From assembly GCF_001006485.1 (NCBI RefSeq), contig NZ_JUET01000126.1, forward strand, positions 1-32,924: a stretch of DNA of 32,924 nt. The letters are read 5' to 3'. Below the pieces are notes generated by a model. It had not been told where the DNA came from, ran no database searches, and saw only the letters and a list, made by a program, of their open reading frames with translations. Position numbers and translations under genes: made by a program. Of this stretch, positions 16,740-27,349 are shown in pieces (position 1 is the stretch's first letter; the number at the start of each line of letters is the position of its first letter). Origin of the DNA: Tannerella forsythia (GTDB lineage: Bacteria > Bacteroidota > Bacteroidia > Bacteroidales > Tannerellaceae).

Positions 16740-17009
16740 TTACCAGCTTGCCTTTTTCACTCCGGGAATAAGGCCGTTGGAAGCCATCTCACGAAACTGA
16801 ATACGCGAAATACCGAACTGACGCATATATCCTTTCGGACGTCCCGTCATCTTGCAACGGTTATGCAAACGCACCGGCGATGCATTTTTAGGAATGGACT
16901 GCAACGCTTCATAGTTGCCTTCTTTCTTCAACTGCAATCGTTTAGCCGCATATTTCGCTACCAGCTTTGCCCGTTTTACTTCGCGGGCTTTCATTGATTC
17001 TTTTGCCAT
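16740..17009 (-). CDS. rpsN: 30S ribosomal protein S14
   Basis: 89 residues, long form. [20 protein letters not shown] and [18 protein letters not shown] are clear. Only one of the zinc-binding cysteines of the short form remains, so this is the zinc-independent type. It sits in the 30S head, 3 nt after rplE. Confidence 0.96.
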   Translation of the reverse strand: MAKESMKAREVKRAKLVAKYAAKRLQLKKEGNYEALQSIPKNASPVRLHNRCKMTGRPKGYMRQFGISRIQFREMASNGLIPGVKKASW

Positions 17010-17012
17010 ATC

Positions 17013-17573
17013 TCAATTCTTTTTTACATTCTTGAAGGGCAGTCCGAACTCGCGCAGAAGAGCAAATCCCTCTTCATCCGTTTTTGCGGAAGTCACAAAG
17101 GTAATATTCATTCCCAATATTTTCGTAATATTATCAATATTTATTTCCGGGAAAATAATTTGCTCCTGAATGCCGAGCGTATAATTACCCCGGCCGTCGA
17201 GCTTGCTTTCAATACCTTTGAAGTCGCGAATACGAGGCAATGCTACACGTACCAGACGTTCCAAAAACTCATACATACGCTCATGACGCAAAGTAACCAT
17301 GACTCCGATCGGCATTTTTTTACGCAGTTTGAAGTTGGAGATGTCTTTCTTCGAATAGGTAGCGACGGCTTTCTGACCGGTAATATTCGTCAACTCGTCT
17401 ATAGCCACGTCAATAATCTTCTTATCTGCCGTTGCCATTCCCAGTCCCTGATTGATTACAATTTTCTTCAGCACAGGAACCTGCATCACAGACGTGTAGC
17501 TAAACTCTTTCTTCAACGTCGGTATAATCCGGTCTCTGTAATCTTGCTTTACTGTTGCTATCGTACCCATCAT
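17013..17573 (-). CDS. rplE: 50S ribosomal protein L5
   Basis: 186 residues. [31 protein letters not shown] and the end [11 protein letters not shown] match L5, which binds 5S rRNA and contacts P-site tRNA. The ATG at 17573 overlaps the rplX stop in an ATGA arrangement (4 nt); a second ATG directly follows, so either Met may be used. Confidence 0.96.
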   Translation of the reverse strand: MMGTIATVKQDYRDRIIPTLKKEFSYTSVMQVPVLKKIVINQGLGMATADKKIIDVAIDELTNITGQKAVATYSKKDISNFKLRKKMPIGVMVTLRHERMYEFLERLVRVALPRIRDFKGIESKLDGRGNYTLGIQEQIIFPEINIDNITKILGMNITFVTSAKTDEEGFALLREFGLPFKNVKKN

Positions 17574-17890
17574 TTAATCTCCTCTCCTGATCTTTTAGCA
17601 TAACGCACTAACTTCCCTTTCACTTCTTTGCGTCCCACGCGGGTCGGTTTTCCCGTTTTGGGGTCCAACGGATTAAGGTTCGAGATATGAACCGATGCCT
17701 CCTTGGTTTCCCGTCCGCCTTGCGGATTTCGGGCATTGGGTTTCGTATGCTTCGTCACCATATTAACCCCTTCCACAATGGCACGTTTTTCTTTTACAAG
17801 CATTTCCAGGACGCGCCCTGTTTTTCCTTTATCTTCTCCGGCGTTTACGTAGACGATATCGCCTTTCTTTATATGTAACTTACTCATCAC
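17570..17890 (-). CDS. rplX: 50S ribosomal protein L24
   Basis: 106 residues. The KOW motif ([20 protein letters not shown], about residues 8-27) opens the protein and [12 protein letters not shown] follows. L24 starts 50S assembly and lies near the tunnel exit. MM at the start means the exact Met is uncertain. Confidence 0.96.
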   Translation of the reverse strand: MMSKLHIKKGDIVYVNAGEDKGKTGRVLEMLVKEKRAIVEGVNMVTKHTKPNARNPQGGRETKEASVHISNLNPLDPKTGKPTRVGRKEVKGKLVRYAKRSGEEIK

Positions 17891-17906
17891 AATACCTTTT
17901 TACCGA

Positions 17907-18272
17907 TTAAAGTACTTCCGGTGCCAATGAAACGATTTTCATATTGGTCGCACGTAACTCACGAGCAACCGGGCCAAAAATACGGCTTCCCCGGATTTCT
18001 CCCGCCTGATTCAACAATACACAAGCATTATCATCGAAACGGATATAAGAACCGTCCTGACGACGAATCTCTTTCTTTGTCCGTACAACAACCGCTTTCG
18101 ATACGGCGCCTTTCTTCATATCACTCGAAGGAATGACGCCTTTTACTGCTACGACAATGATATCGCCTACCGTGGCATAACGTTTACGCGTACCACCTAA
18201 CACACGGATACACAGAGCTTCTTTCGCTCCGCTATTGTCCGCTACTACTAATCTTGTTTCTTGCTGTATCAT
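17907..18272 (-). CDS. rplN: 50S ribosomal protein L14
   Basis: 121 residues. [20 protein letters not shown] and [19 protein letters not shown] are L14 signatures, ending with GPVARELR and [10 protein letters not shown]. It lies at the subunit interface. One nt after rpsQ, so translation is probably coupled. Confidence 0.97.
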   Translation of the reverse strand: MIQQETRLVVADNSGAKEALCIRVLGGTRKRYATVGDIIVVAVKGVIPSSDMKKGAVSKAVVVRTKKEIRRQDGSYIRFDDNACVLLNQAGEIRGSRIFGPVARELRATNMKIVSLAPEVL

Positions 18273-18273
18273 C

Positions 18274-18531
18274 TTACTTAGCCCTTTCTATAATCTGTAC
18301 CAAACGCCATCTTTTCGTCTTGCTCAAAGGGCGTGTCTCCATAATCTTTACCGTGTCCCCCACGTTACATTCATTCTTCTCGTCATGCGCATGATATTTC
18401 TTCGTCTTGTTCACGAATTTTCCGTAAATCGGATGTTTTTCCTTCCATTTTACGGCAACGGTGATGCTTTTATCCATCTTGTTGCTGAATACCACGCCCG
18501 TTCTTTCCTTTCTTAAATTTCTCGTTTCCAT
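18274..18531 (-). CDS. rpsQ: 30S ribosomal protein S17
   Basis: 85 residues from [14 protein letters not shown], the form known from related Bacteroidales. An upstream ATG at 18543 would add MKPD and lie 2 nt from the rpmC stop; it cannot be excluded. The OB fold with [19 protein letters not shown] and [14 protein letters not shown] is typical. S17 binds the 5' domain of 16S rRNA. Confidence 0.95.
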   Translation of the reverse strand: METRNLRKERTGVVFSNKMDKSITVAVKWKEKHPIYGKFVNKTKKYHAHDEKNECNVGDTVKIMETRPLSKTKRWRLVQIIERAK

Positions 18532-18545
18532 ATCAGGCTTCATGA

Positions 18546-18743
18546 TTATTCGTTATTCAATTCACGTTGGCGCAGCACTGTTTTCAGACGCGCAATCGTC
18601 CGGCGTTGCTCTTTCATTGCAGCAGGATTATCCAACGGCGAAATGCTATGATTAATCTGCTTCTGATCCAAAGACGACATTTCCGCGTCCATTCTTTCAA
18701 CCAATTCTTTGGTACTTAATTCTCTTACTTCTTTAATCTTCAT
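18546..18743 (-). CDS. rpmC: 50S ribosomal protein L29
   Basis: 65 residues, two long helices. [19 protein letters not shown] and [16 protein letters not shown] match L29, which sits beside L23 at the tunnel exit. 5 nt after rplP. Confidence 0.95.
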   Translation of the reverse strand: MKIKEVRELSTKELVERMDAEMSSLDQKQINHSISPLDNPAAMKEQRRTIARLKTVLRQRELNNE

Positions 18744-18748
18744 AACAT

Positions 18749-19183
18749 TTACACGGTTTCATTTTGCATATCATAGTCATAGCGCACCACGAATTTGGTT
18801 GTTACCGGAAGCTTCTGTGCGGCTAAACGCAACGCTTCCTTCGCGATATGAAACGGTACACCTTCCACTTCAAAAATCATACGTCCCGGCGTAACAGGCG
18901 CTACAAATCCTTCAGGATTACCTTTTCCTTTTCCCATACGTACATCCAACGGCTTTTTCGTGATCGGCTTGTCCGGGAATATACGTACCCACACTTGTCC
19001 TTGACGTTGCATATAACGTGTAACGGCAATACGGGCGGCCTCAATCTGCCGGCCTGTGATCCATTTCGTACCTAACGATTTGATTCCAAACGAACCGAAA
19101 GCCAACTGATTTCCCCGCTGGGCGTTGCCTTTGGCGCGCCCCTTTTGGGATCTTCTAAACTTTGTTTTCTTTGGTTGTAACAT
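18749..19183 (-). CDS. rplP: 50S ribosomal protein L16
   Basis: 144 residues. [19 protein letters not shown] and [20 protein letters not shown] are L16 signatures; the protein helps shape the A-site of the large subunit. 22 nt after rpsC. Confidence 0.97.
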   Translation of the reverse strand: MLQPKKTKFRRSQKGRAKGNAQRGNQLAFGSFGIKSLGTKWITGRQIEAARIAVTRYMQRQGQVWVRIFPDKPITKKPLDVRMGKGKGNPEGFVAPVTPGRMIFEVEGVPFHIAKEALRLAAQKLPVTTKFVVRYDYDMQNETV

Positions 19184-19205
19184 AGTTCTCTAACTGTTAA
19201 ATAAT

Positions 19206-19979
19206 TTAACGATTGGCTTTTTCTTTGTCTCTCTCTCTTCTGCGTTTGAACGGTTTTCCGCCGCGATCCCCACGATCACCGCGTCCCATACTGCCTTCCC
19301 CGCCCCGACGACTGAAGTCTTTCGAAACTGTAAATGAAGGAGACAAATCTTTTTTACCGTATACTTCACCACGGCAAATCCAAACCTTTATTCCTATCAG
19401 ACCGACTTTTGTCAGCGCTTCTGCCAGTGCATAATCAATATCGGCACGGAATGTATGGAGAGGAGTACGTCCTTCCTTATACATTTCGGAACGCGCCATC
19501 TCAGCACCATTCAAACGTCCCGAAACCTGCACTTTTATACCTTCCGCTCCCATCCGCATGGTCGAAGCAATAGCCATCTTCACGGCACGACGGTAAGCGA
19601 TTTTTCCTTCCAGCTGACGCGCAATATTATTGGCGACAATCACGGCGTCCAATTCCGGACGTTTAATCTCAAAAATATTGATCTGAACCTCCTTATCGGT
19701 AATCTTCTTCAATTCTTCTTTGAGCTTGTCAACTTCCGAACCGGCTTTTCCGATGATGATCCCCGGACGCGACGTACACACCGTAATGGTGATCAGCTTT
19801 AACGTACGTTCGATCACGATGCGCGAAACGCTTGCTTTAGCCAGACGGGCATTCAAGTAGTTGCGAATTTTACTGTCTTCCAGCAAAGTGTCACCGTAAC
19901 TCTTTCCACCGTACCAGTTCGAATCCCATCCACGAATGATTCCCAAACGATTACTAATCGGATTTACTTTCTGTCCCAT
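19206..19979 (-). CDS. rpsC: 30S ribosomal protein S3
   Basis: 257 residues. [20 protein letters not shown] opens the protein. A KH domain follows ([18 protein letters not shown], about residues 69-86) and then the S3 C-terminal domain ([20 protein letters not shown]). A tail of about 40 residues is rich in Gly, Arg and Asp. S3 lines the mRNA entry site. 6 nt after rplV. Confidence 0.97.
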   Translation of the reverse strand: MGQKVNPISNRLGIIRGWDSNWYGGKSYGDTLLEDSKIRNYLNARLAKASVSRIVIERTLKLITITVCTSRPGIIIGKAGSEVDKLKEELKKITDKEVQINIFEIKRPELDAVIVANNIARQLEGKIAYRRAVKMAIASTMRMGAEGIKVQVSGRLNGAEMARSEMYKEGRTPLHTFRADIDYALAEALTKVGLIGIKVWICRGEVYGKKDLSPSFTVSKDFSRRGGEGSMGRGDRGDRGGKPFKRRRERDKEKANR

Positions 19980-19985
19980 CTGTTC

Positions 19986-20417
19986 TTAATTTTGACTTTC
20001 TTTGTTATTGTTTGCATCTGCCTCTACATTTCTCGTATCGACAAACAAGGTCACATGGTTCGAACGCTTACGGATCCGATATCCCCTTCCCTGCGGGGCC
20101 GGACGCATACGCTTGAGCGTTGCTGCTCCATCCACATGGACGGACGTAACGAACAACTCTCCGCTTTCTGCTTTTCGCTCATTCTTCTGCTCCCAATTGG
20201 CAATCGCCGAACGAAGCAATTTCTCTACCGGTGTAGCTGCGTCTTTATTGGAGAATCTCAAGACTCCCAGCGCCCTAAACACCTCCATGCCGCGAATCAT
20301 ATCGACGACCAGACGCATTTTGCGCGGTGAACTCGGCACGTTGCGCAATTTCGCAAAAGAAACACTTTTCAAGGCTTCCTTTCTGGCTTCTGCTGATATT
20401 TTCTTTCTTCTGCCCAT
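19986..20417 (-). CDS. rplV: 50S ribosomal protein L22
   Basis: 143 residues. The conserved parts are [19 protein letters not shown] and [20 protein letters not shown], whose loop reaches into the peptide exit tunnel. An N-terminal basic stretch precedes the core. 22 nt after rpsS. Confidence 0.96.
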   Translation of the reverse strand: MGRRKKISAEARKEALKSVSFAKLRNVPSSPRKMRLVVDMIRGMEVFRALGVLRFSNKDAATPVEKLLRSAIANWEQKNERKAESGELFVTSVHVDGAATLKRMRPAPQGRGYRIRKRSNHVTLFVDTRNVEADANNNKESQN

Positions 20418-20439
20418 TTATTTTATTTTTTTCATTTTC

Positions 20440-20706
20440 TTACTTCTTGTTTCCAGCATGGCCACGGAATATACGCGTCGGTGAAAATTCTCCCAGCTTG
20501 TGACCCACCATATTCTCGGTGATGAATACGGGAATAAATTTGTTCCCATTATGCACGGCAATCGTATGCCCTACAAAGTCCGGAGATATCATGGACGCTC
20601 TTGCCCATGTCTTTATCACCGTCTTCTTACCCGACTCATTCATCGCCAGGACTTTCTTTTCCAATTTCACATTGATATATGGACCTTTTTTTAACGAACG
20701 ACTCAT
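20440..20706 (-). CDS. rpsS: 30S ribosomal protein S19
   Basis: 88 residues. [19 protein letters not shown], the basic loop, and [18 protein letters not shown] near the C-terminus are S19 signatures. It sits in the 30S head next to S13. 19 nt after rplB. Confidence 0.97.
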   Translation of the reverse strand: MSRSLKKGPYINVKLEKKVLAMNESGKKTVIKTWARASMISPDFVGHTIAVHNGNKFIPVFITENMVGHKLGEFSPTRIFRGHAGNKK

Positions 20707-20725
20707 AGTTTTTCAATTAATCATT

Positions 20726-21550
20726 TTACTTCTTTCTTCTTTCAATGATATACTTGGAAGACGGTTTCTTCGGCGCTCTCGTCTTCATGCCCTTAGCATA
20801 TAAGCCCTTACGAGAACGGGGAAGACCTCCGGAGGCGCGTCCTTCACCACCTCCCATCGGGTGGTCTACCGGGTTCATCACGACACCACGGTTGTGCGGA
20901 CGACGGCCGAGCCATCTCGAGCGTCCCGCTTTCCCGGATTTCTCGAGTGCATGGTCCGAATTGCCTACGCTACCTACGGTCGCTTTACATGCCGACAAGA
21001 TCTTACGGGTTTCGCCCGAAGGCATCTTGATGATGGCATAGTCCCCTTCTTTCGATGTCAACTGAGCAAATGCACCGGCCGAACGAACCAATTTCGCTCC
21101 TTGTCCCGGACGAAGTTCGATGTTATGAATAATCGTACCGACAGGGATGCTCTGCATCGGCAAAGCATTGCCGACTTCCGGCGTTGCATCCTTTCCGGAC
21201 ATCACTGTCTGGCCTACTTCCAAACCATTCGGAGCAACGATGTAACTCTTTTCTCCGTCAGCATAATACAACAATGCGATACGAGACGTCCGGTTGGGAT
21301 CGTACTCAATCGACTTCACGGTTGCAGGAATGCCATCTTTGCTTCTCTTGAAGTCAATAAAACGAAAACGACGCTTGTGGCCGCCACCGATATAACGCAT
21401 CGTCATTTTTCCGGTATTGTTACGGCCACCTGTTCTCTTCTTTCCGACTACGAGAGACTTCTCCGGTGTACTTGCAGTGATTTTATCAAATGCACCGATA
21501 ATTTTGTGTCTTTGCCCCGGCGATGTGGGCTTCAATTTACGTATTCCCAT
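20726..21550 (-). CDS. rplB: 50S ribosomal protein L2
   Basis: 274 residues. The OB-fold region ([18 protein letters not shown]) and SH3-like region are followed by the C-terminal signature [20 protein letters not shown], which includes the conserved His near the peptidyl transferase centre. 6 nt after rplW. Confidence 0.97.
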   Translation of the reverse strand: MGIRKLKPTSPGQRHKIIGAFDKITASTPEKSLVVGKKRTGGRNNTGKMTMRYIGGGHKRRFRFIDFKRSKDGIPATVKSIEYDPNRTSRIALLYYADGEKSYIVAPNGLEVGQTVMSGKDATPEVGNALPMQSIPVGTIIHNIELRPGQGAKLVRSAGAFAQLTSKEGDYAIIKMPSGETRKILSACKATVGSVGNSDHALEKSGKAGRSRWLGRRPHNRGVVMNPVDHPMGGGEGRASGGLPRSRKGLYAKGMKTRAPKKPSSKYIIERRKK

Positions 21551-21556
21551 CTCCTA

Positions 21557-21850
21557 TCAAATGTTACTGAAAAAGTCGATGACTTCTCCTTCTTTCAATG
21601 TTACAATTGCTTTCTTATAGGCTGCTTGTCTTCCGTTGATGATCCCGGATTTTGTATAACGGCTCTTGCGCTTTCCCGAATAATTCATCGTGTTCACGCT
21701 TTCTACGCTGACGTTATACATCTCTTCAACAGCCTTCTTTATCTCTAATTTATTCGCATCCGGAGAAACGCGGAACCCAAAGCGATTAGGCATTTTTTCC
21801 GTCACAGCAGTCTGCTTCTCGGTCACGATCGGCTTAATGATAATTCCCAT
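21557..21850 (-). CDS. rplW: 50S ribosomal protein L23
   Basis: 97 residues. MGIIIKPIVTEKQTAVTEK and FRVSPDANKLEIKKAVEEMY match L23, the tunnel-exit protein that docks trigger factor and SRP. 16 nt after rplD. Confidence 0.96.
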   Translation of the reverse strand: MGIIIKPIVTEKQTAVTEKMPNRFGFRVSPDANKLEIKKAVEEMYNVSVESVNTMNYSGKRKSRYTKSGIINGRQAAYKKAIVTLKEGEVIDFFSNI

Positions 21851-21866
21851 CTTTATTTCCTCCTTC

Positions 21867-22496
21867 TTATGCGTTTAAAAGTTTTTCAATGACAGCGACA
21901 GACTGTTCCGTAAACACCAGGTTCGCAGCATCCATCACTTTATATGTATTTAGATCCGACGCGGCTATGACCTTCGCGCGCGGCAGATTACGAGCCGACA
22001 AAGATACGAAATGATTGCTCTCAGGCAAAATCAACAGCATCTTCTTTCCATCCAATTTCAAGACTTTCAGCATCGAGAGGAAGTCTTTCGTTTTCGGGGT
22101 ATCCATCGTAAAGTCTTCAAGCACCATAATCGAGTTCTCTTTTGCCTTATATGAGAGGGCTGAACGGCGAGCCAACGCTTTCACTTTCTTATTCAGTTTG
22201 AAGCTATAATCGCGCGGCTTCGGTCCGAATACACGACCTCCACCGACCAATACCGGCGAATTGATGTCACCGCGGCGAGCTCCACCGCTACCTTTTTGGC
22301 GAATAAGTTTGCGGGTACTTCCCGATACTTCGCTTCTTTCTTTCGACTTATGTGTCCCTTGACGATTATTCGCCATATATTGTTTCACATCCAAATAGAT
22401 CGCATGATCATTCGGCTCAATACCAAACACTGCATCGCTGAGTTCAACCGTTCTGCCGGTTTCTTCCCCTTTTCTGTTAAATACGTTTAGTTTCAT
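21867..22496 (-). CDS. rplD: 50S ribosomal protein L4
   Basis: 209 residues from [14 protein letters not shown]. An in-frame ATG at 22511 would add MRSKA and overlap rplC, so 22496 is preferred; it lies 4 nt after the rplC stop. [19 protein letters not shown] and [16 protein letters not shown] are conserved, including the loop lining the peptide tunnel. L4 is the repressor of the S10 operon in E. coli; no L4-type leader is recognised here. Confidence 0.96.
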   Translation of the reverse strand: MKLNVFNRKGEETGRTVELSDAVFGIEPNDHAIYLDVKQYMANNRQGTHKSKERSEVSGSTRKLIRQKGSGGARRGDINSPVLVGGGRVFGPKPRDYSFKLNKKVKALARRSALSYKAKENSIMVLEDFTMDTPKTKDFLSMLKVLKLDGKKMLLILPESNHFVSLSARNLPRAKVIAASDLNTYKVMDAANLVFTEQSVAVIEKLLNA

Positions 22497-22500
22497 TGCC

Positions 22501-23118
22501 TTACTTCTCAATTAATACGATTGAACCTTTTGCACCCGGAATAGAGCCTTTCACTAACAGCAAGTTGTTTTCCGGCATCACTTTGATCACTTCAAGGTTT
22601 TGAACCGTTACGCGCACGTTGCCCATTTGTCCGCCCATGCGTGTACCTTTGAAGACTTTCGCCGGATACGAACAGGCGCCAATAGCGCCCGGCTTACGCG
22701 CACGATTGTGCTGACCATGCGTGGTCTGACCTACACCACCGAAACCGTGACGTTTTACGACTCCCTGAAATCCTTTTCCCTTCGATGTGCCGATCACATC
22801 TACGAAGGTCGCATCATTCAAAAAGTCTACGGTAAGTACATCTCCGAGCTTATACTCAGCATCAAAATTCTTGAACTCAGCCAAGTGTCTCTGTGGGGCT
22901 ACGCCTGCCTTCTTGAAATGACCGGCTTCCGGCTTCGTCGTATGTTTTTCTTTTTTTTCCTGAAAACCCAACTGAATCGCCTCATAGCCGTCCTTTTCCA
23001 TGGTCTTAATCTGTGTAACCACACAAGGACCTACTTCGATAACAGTGCATGGAAGATTCTTTCCCTCGGCACTGAATACGGATGTCATTCCGATTTTTTT
23101 TCCTAATAATCCTGGCAT
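22501..23118 (-). CDS. rplC: 50S ribosomal protein L3
   Basis: 205 residues. [20 protein letters not shown] and [14 protein letters not shown] followed by [16 protein letters not shown] are L3 signatures; the central loop reaches the peptidyl transferase centre. 19 nt after rpsJ. Confidence 0.97.
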   Translation of the reverse strand: MPGLLGKKIGMTSVFSAEGKNLPCTVIEVGPCVVTQIKTMEKDGYEAIQLGFQEKKEKHTTKPEAGHFKKAGVAPQRHLAEFKNFDAEYKLGDVLTVDFLNDATFVDVIGTSKGKGFQGVVKRHGFGGVGQTTHGQHNRARKPGAIGACSYPAKVFKGTRMGGQMGNVRVTVQNLEVIKVMPENNLLLVKGSIPGAKGSIVLIEK

Positions 23119-23137
23119 TTCACTTTGTTTTTTAATT

Positions 23138-23443
23138 TTACACTTTAATCTCTACTTCCACTCCGCTGGGCAATTCCAGCTTCATCAAAGCATCTACCGT
23201 TTTGGCTGTCGAGCTGTAAATGTCTATCAAACGTTTGTAAGACGACAGTTCAAACTGCTCACGTGACTTTTTGTTCACGAATGTCGAGCGGTTTACGGTA
23301 AAAATCCGTTTGTGAGTCGGCAGCGGAATAGGTCCGCTTACGACTGCTCCGGTAGCCTTCACAGTCTTGACGATTTTCTCGGACGACTTGTCGACCAGCG
23401 AGTAATCGTAAGATTTCAATTTAATTCTGATTTTTTGGCTCAT
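23138..23443 (-). CDS. rpsJ: 30S ribosomal protein S10
   Basis: 101 residues, standard length. [20 protein letters not shown] and [20 protein letters not shown] match S10 (NusE), which also takes part in transcription antitermination. It follows fusA by 17 nt with no promoter or separate leader in between, so the str and S10 clusters form one unit here. Confidence 0.97.
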   Translation of the reverse strand: MSQKIRIKLKSYDYSLVDKSSEKIVKTVKATGAVVSGPIPLPTHKRIFTVNRSTFVNKKSREQFELSSYKRLIDIYSSTAKTVDALMKLELPSGVEVEIKV

Positions 23444-23460
23444 ATCGTTAGTTTCTAATA

Positions 23461-25587
23461 TTATTTGACTAAATCAACCCGCCCTTGTACTTCGGTCAGC
23501 ACCTGCTTGGCAATCGACGACGATACTTGTGCATAGTGCGAGAATTGCATGGACGAGGTAGCACGACCGGACGTAATCGTACGCAAAGCCGTCACATAGC
23601 CGAATGTCTCAGCCAAAGGCACTTTTGCTTTAACAATCCGGGTACCCGTACGGCTCGATTCCATGCCTTCCACCTGACCGCGACGTTTGTTCAAGTCGCC
23701 AATGACATCTCCCATGTTTTCTTCGGGAGTAACGACTTCCAGCTTCATGATCGGTTCCATCAGAACAGGGCCGGCCTTTTCCGCTGCGTTCTTAAATGCC
23801 TGAATAGCACATATCTCGAACGACAACTGGTCGGAGTCAACCGGATGAAACGAACCGTCGATCAATGTCACTTTCAGCTTATCCAGCGGGTAGCCGGCCA
23901 AGACGCCGTTCGTCATCGCCTTCTCAAATCCTTTCTGTACGGAAGGAATAAATTCTTTCGGCACGTTTCCGCCTTTCACCTCGTCGACGAATTGTAAATG
24001 ACCTTCAAATGCTTCGTCTGCCGGCTCGATGCGAACGATAATGTCGGCAAACTTACCACGCCCTCCTGTTTGTTTCTTATATACTTCGCGTAACTCAACG
24101 GACTGCGTGATCGCTTCTTTATACGACACCAAAGGACGCCCCTGGTTGCATTCCACCTTAAACTCGCGACGCAGACGGTCTACGATAATTTCAAGGTGAA
24201 GCTCTCCCATGCCACGAATCACGGTCTGGCCGGTTTCTTCGTTTGTTTCCACACGGAACGTCGGGTCTTCTTCCGCCAGCTTGGCCAATCCGGCCCCAAG
24301 CTTATCAAGGTCTTTTTGTGTCTTCGGTTCTACCGCCACACCAATTACTGGGTCGGGGAATTCGATCGACTCGAGCGTGATCGGATTATTTTCGTCACAC
24401 AGCGTATCGCCGGTACGTATGTCTTTAAACCCTACGCCAGCACCGATATCGCCGCACCCGATTTTCTCCATCGGATTCTGCTTGTTCGAGTGCATCTGAA
24501 ACAGACGTGAGATACGCTCTTTCTTTTCGGAACGCGTATTCAGCACATAAGACCCTGCTTGCATTTCGCCCGAATACACCCGGAAATAGCACAAACGCCC
24601 TACATAGGGGTCTGTGGCAATCTTAAACGCCAAAGCCGTGAGCGGCTCATCCGGCGTCGGTTTGCGCTCGATGGTAATCTCCGGATTACGCGGATCATGA
24701 CCTGTGACAGCCGCCGTATCATCCGGACTCGGCAAGTACGAGCAAACGGCATCAAGCAGCGTCTGCACTCCTTTATTCTTAAACGACGAACCGCAAATCA
24801 TCGGATTGATCTTCATGTCAATCGTACCCTTACGGATGGCCACACGAAGTTCATCTTCCGTAATCGTAGAAGGATCGTCAAAATATTTTTCCATGACCGT
24901 GTCGTCACATTCGGCTACGGCTTCAAGCATTTTATCGCGCCATTCCTGCGCTTCAGCCAAAAGTCCGGACGGAATGTTTTCGATCTCATATTGAGCGCCC
25001 ATCGTTTCATCGCGCCAATAGATAGCCTTCATGGTCACGAGATCAATCACGCCTTTAAAGTTTTCTTCGGCGCCGATCGGTATCTGAATCGGACAAGGCG
25101 TTGCTCCCAGCACGTCACGCACCTGACGAACCACTTCAAAAAAGTTCGCTCCCGAGCGGTCCATCTTGTTTACGTAACCGATACGCGGAACATTATATTT
25201 ATCGGCCTGGCGCCACACCGTCTCCGACTGCGGCTCCACTCCGCCCACAGCACAAAATGCGGCCACCGCTCCGTCAAGGATGCGCAGCGAACGTTCTACT
25301 TCAACTGTAAAGTCGACGTGCCCGGGGGTGTCTATCAAGTTAATTTTAAATCTCTCATTGTTGTAATTCCAGAATGTTGTCGTTGCGGCGGAAGTAATGG
25401 TAATTCCCCGCTCCTGCTCCTGCTCCATCCAGTCCATCGTAGCGGCACCGTCATGCACTTCTCCGATTTTATGCGTCAGACCGGTATAAAACAAAATACG
25501 TTCCGATGTAGTCGTTTTTCCCGCGTCAATATGGGCCATAATACCGATATTACGTGTATTTTTCAATATTGCATCTGCCTTGCTCAT
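23461..25587 (-). CDS. fusA: Elongation factor G
   Basis: 708 residues from [13 protein letters not shown]. An ATG at 25608 that overlaps the rpsG stop (TAATG) would add seven residues and cannot be ruled out. All G motifs are canonical: [22 protein letters not shown] and NKMD. Domains II to V follow with full length, including [10 protein letters not shown] at the tip of domain IV. It drives ribosomal translocation with GTP hydrolysis. This is the housekeeping copy, in contrast to the degenerate paralog at 2286-4442. tuf, which often follows fusA, is absent, as is common in Bacteroidota. Confidence 0.97.
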   Translation of the reverse strand: MSKADAILKNTRNIGIMAHIDAGKTTTSERILFYTGLTHKIGEVHDGAATMDWMEQEQERGITITSAATTTFWNYNNERFKINLIDTPGHVDFTVEVERSLRILDGAVAAFCAVGGVEPQSETVWRQADKYNVPRIGYVNKMDRSGANFFEVVRQVRDVLGATPCPIQIPIGAEENFKGVIDLVTMKAIYWRDETMGAQYEIENIPSGLLAEAQEWRDKMLEAVAECDDTVMEKYFDDPSTITEDELRVAIRKGTIDMKINPMICGSSFKNKGVQTLLDAVCSYLPSPDDTAAVTGHDPRNPEITIERKPTPDEPLTALAFKIATDPYVGRLCYFRVYSGEMQAGSYVLNTRSEKKERISRLFQMHSNKQNPMEKIGCGDIGAGVGFKDIRTGDTLCDENNPITLESIEFPDPVIGVAVEPKTQKDLDKLGAGLAKLAEEDPTFRVETNEETGQTVIRGMGELHLEIIVDRLRREFKVECNQGRPLVSYKEAITQSVELREVYKKQTGGRGKFADIIVRIEPADEAFEGHLQFVDEVKGGNVPKEFIPSVQKGFEKAMTNGVLAGYPLDKLKVTLIDGSFHPVDSDQLSFEICAIQAFKNAAEKAGPVLMEPIMKLEVVTPEENMGDVIGDLNKRRGQVEGMESSRTGTRIVKAKVPLAETFGYVTALRTITSGRATSSMQFSHYAQVSSSIAKQVLTEVQGRVDLVK

Positions 25588-25607
25588 CGTCTTCTTCTCA
25601 TTAAACA

Positions 25608-26084
25608 TTAAAAGCGGAAATAAGCAAAAGCACGGTTGGCTTCTGCCATACGATGCATATCCTCCTTACGTTTGAAGGCACCGCCCTGGCTATTGAACGC
25701 ATCTACAATTTCAGCACTCAATTTTTCAGACATGGATTTCCCGCCACGTTTGCGAGCGTACTCTATTAAATTTTTCATTGAAATGGACTCCTTACGATCC
25801 GGGCGAATCTCGGTCGGTACTTGAAAAGTAGCACCACCCACACGGCGGGACTTTACTTCGACCTGAGGGGTTATATTCTCAAGCGCAGCTTTCCAGATTT
25901 CGAGCGCTGACTTTTCTTCATTCGGCATCTTGGCTTTCACACGCTCCAATGCGGAATAGAATATCTCATACGAAACGGTCTTCTTACCGTCGTACATCAA
26001 ATGGTTTACAAACTTTGTAACCCGAACATCACCATAGACAGGATCCGGGAGGACCTGCCGTTTTTTAGGCTTTGATTTTCTCAT
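25608..26084 (-). CDS. rpsG: 30S ribosomal protein S7
   Basis: 158 residues starting [19 protein letters not shown]. The frame remains open upstream to a TTG at 26165, but related proteins begin here and the upstream codons are not conserved-looking. [24 protein letters not shown] and the C-terminal [11 protein letters not shown] are S7 signatures. S7 starts assembly of the 30S head and in E. coli represses the str operon from the rpsL-rpsG gap. Confidence 0.96.
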   Translation of the reverse strand: MRKSKPKKRQVLPDPVYGDVRVTKFVNHLMYDGKKTVSYEIFYSALERVKAKMPNEEKSALEIWKAALENITPQVEVKSRRVGGATFQVPTEIRPDRKESISMKNLIEYARKRGGKSMSEKLSAEIVDAFNSQGGAFKRKEDMHRMAEANRAFAYFRF

Positions 26085-26118
26085 TTTGCTTTCAGAATTT
26101 TCGTTCTTGTTCTTGGTT

Positions 26119-26166
26119 GTTGATTTCTTACTGTCTTCAACGGCTCCTCCGAACCATTTACTCAAC
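26119..26166 (-). promoter_or_regulatory. Structured rpsL-rpsG gap, candidate S7 target
   Basis: On the minus strand AATGGTTC (26158-26151) pairs with GAGCCGTT (26146-26139), an 8-bp stem with two G-U pairs and tetraloop GGAG. An outer 5-bp stem, GTTGA (26166-26162) with TCAAC (26123-26119), can enclose it. The gap of 134 nt is the longest in the operon. Binding by S7 is inferred only from position and the E. coli precedent. Confidence 0.4.
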
Positions 26167-26218
26167 CCTCATTCATCAATTTTTTCTCCCCAATAACTAA
26201 AAACCGATTATATAATTT

Positions 26219-26638
26219 CTAACTCGTAAACTCTTTTCTCCTTTTATATTCCTTCTTCGCGGCCCCGGCCTTTGGACGTTTCGCCCCATACTTCGAACGA
26301 CGTTGCGTACGCCCGGCGACTCCCGCCGTATCCAATGTCCCACGCACGATATGGTAACGTACACCCGGCAGGTCTTTCACACGGCCGCCCCGCACCATCA
26401 CAATCGAGTGTTCCTGCAAGTTATGGCCTTCTCCGGGAATATACGAGTTCACCTCCTTGTGATTCGTCAAACGAACACGGGCCACTTTACGCATCGCGGA
26501 ATTCGGCTTTTTCGGCGTAGTGGTATACACACGCACGCAAACACCTCTTTTTTGAGGACAAGCATCAAGTGCAGGCGACTTACCTTTCACCGCCAACGTT
26601 TCCCTTCCTTTTCTTACTAATTGCTGAATTGTAGGCAT
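26219..26638 (-). CDS. rpsL: 30S ribosomal protein S12
   Basis: 139 residues. [32 protein letters not shown] and [13 protein letters not shown] are S12 signatures. Lys 43 and Lys 88, where streptomycin-resistance changes usually occur, are both wild type. S12 sits at the decoding centre. It is the first gene of the operon, 55 nt after the promoter's -7 element. Confidence 0.97.
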   Translation of the reverse strand: MPTIQQLVRKGRETLAVKGKSPALDACPQKRGVCVRVYTTTPKKPNSAMRKVARVRLTNHKEVNSYIPGEGHNLQEHSIVMVRGGRVKDLPGVRYHIVRGTLDTAGVAGRTQRRSKYGAKRPKAGAAKKEYKRRKEFTS

Positions 26639-26693
26639 TTTACTACTATTTAAACACTATTATATTTGTTTATACTTTTCCAAATTCGGGTGG

Positions 26694-26723
26694 CAAAGAT
26701 ACGGACTTTTTTTTATCCGACAA
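26694..26723 (-). promoter_or_regulatory. Promoter of the str-S10-spc-alpha operon
   Basis: On the minus strand TTG (26723-26721), 19 nt, then TATCTTTG (26701-26694), an exact Bacteroidota -7 element. It is the only consensus promoter noticed upstream of the ribosomal gene run and lies 55 nt before the rpsL start. Confidence 0.78.
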
Positions 26724-26970
26724 GCATTTCTTCAAAAAAAATTGGATTTCAATGCTTTTCTTCGCCTCCCATAAGACAAAGGAAGCCCTCTACGGATGTC
26801 AATCCACCCGTCAAACAACTTCTTGCTTACCCCGATACTCTTCCGGCAGGAAGGATAACGACTCCTCCTCTCTCTCATAGCAGCACATCTTTTTTTCTTC
26901 ATTTATCCCAAATTACGCGATACACCGTTCGGCGTTTATCATATAATAATAGACGTACGAATATACGACA

Positions 26971-27208
26971 AGGGTTACGTCAGACTTACAACCCTCCGCC
27001 GAGACGCGATGCCTTTTTCCCCAACGCTTCGCATTGGGCTGAACAATCTCGCCCCCTATTTATTAATGGTTAATTGTCATGCCGGGTACATGATTTGGCG
27101 TGTAACACGCATAACCATTACCCGAAGGGGCTACAAGCCCGAATTATTTCAGCCCCATCCCTCAAAAGGGTGGGGTATCGACATCCGGACCTTGTTCGGA
27201 GGGCTGAA
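26971..27208. repeat. Palindrome-rich intergenic element, probably a dispersed repeat
   Basis: Several inverted repeats follow one another: AGGGTT/AACCCT (26971-26995), CCCAACGC/GCATTGGG (27020-27038), a perfect 9-bp pair TAATGGTTA/TAACCATTA (27064-27072 and 27112-27120) enclosing GCGTG-TAA-CACGC (27098-27110), GGGC/GCCC (27128-27140), and CCCCAtCCCT/AGGGTGGGG (27153-27175) enclosed by TTCAGCCC/GGGCTGAA (27148-27155 and 27201-27208). GGGCTGAA also occurs at 27036-27043. The density is far above chance. Similar GC-rich palindromic spacers are common in Bacteroidota genomes, so multiple copies are expected, though copy number cannot be seen here. Confidence 0.5.
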
Positions 27209-27289
27209 GGCCTGAATTAAATTCATTCTTATTGGTTCTATTGCGGAATCTGGATTGAATGTATAAGCCCAAGGTTGCAAATCGTCTAT

Positions 27290-27320
27290 AAAAAAAGCTG
27301 TCTCGTTTTCCGAAACAGCT
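27290..27320 (-). terminator. Rho-independent terminator of metK
   Basis: On the minus strand AGCTGTTTCG (27320-27311), loop GAAAA, CGAGACAGCT (27305-27296), a 10-bp stem with one G-U pair, followed by TTTTTTTATA. It lies 30 nt past the metK stop. Confidence 0.9.
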
Positions 27321-27349
27321 CTTGTAGGATTTAATCATCTACTTGTGCT

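Larger units (their letters stand above)
26639..27349. other. 711-nt intergenic region between rpsL and metK
   Basis: It holds the str-operon promoter (26694-26723), an inverted-repeat-rich element (about 26971-27208) and the metK terminator (27290-27320). No protein-coding gene is credible here. The stretch 26730-26970 shows nothing recognisable apart from AT-rich runs. Confidence 0.6.

Noticed and set aside
26085-26165. A 27-codon N-terminal extension of rpsG
   Set aside because: It would use a TTG start, is not like S7, and covers the structured gap; the ATG at 26084 matches the family start.
27009-27215. A 68-codon open frame in the rpsL-metK gap
   Set aside because: It is translated palindromic repeat sequence; no promoter or domain.
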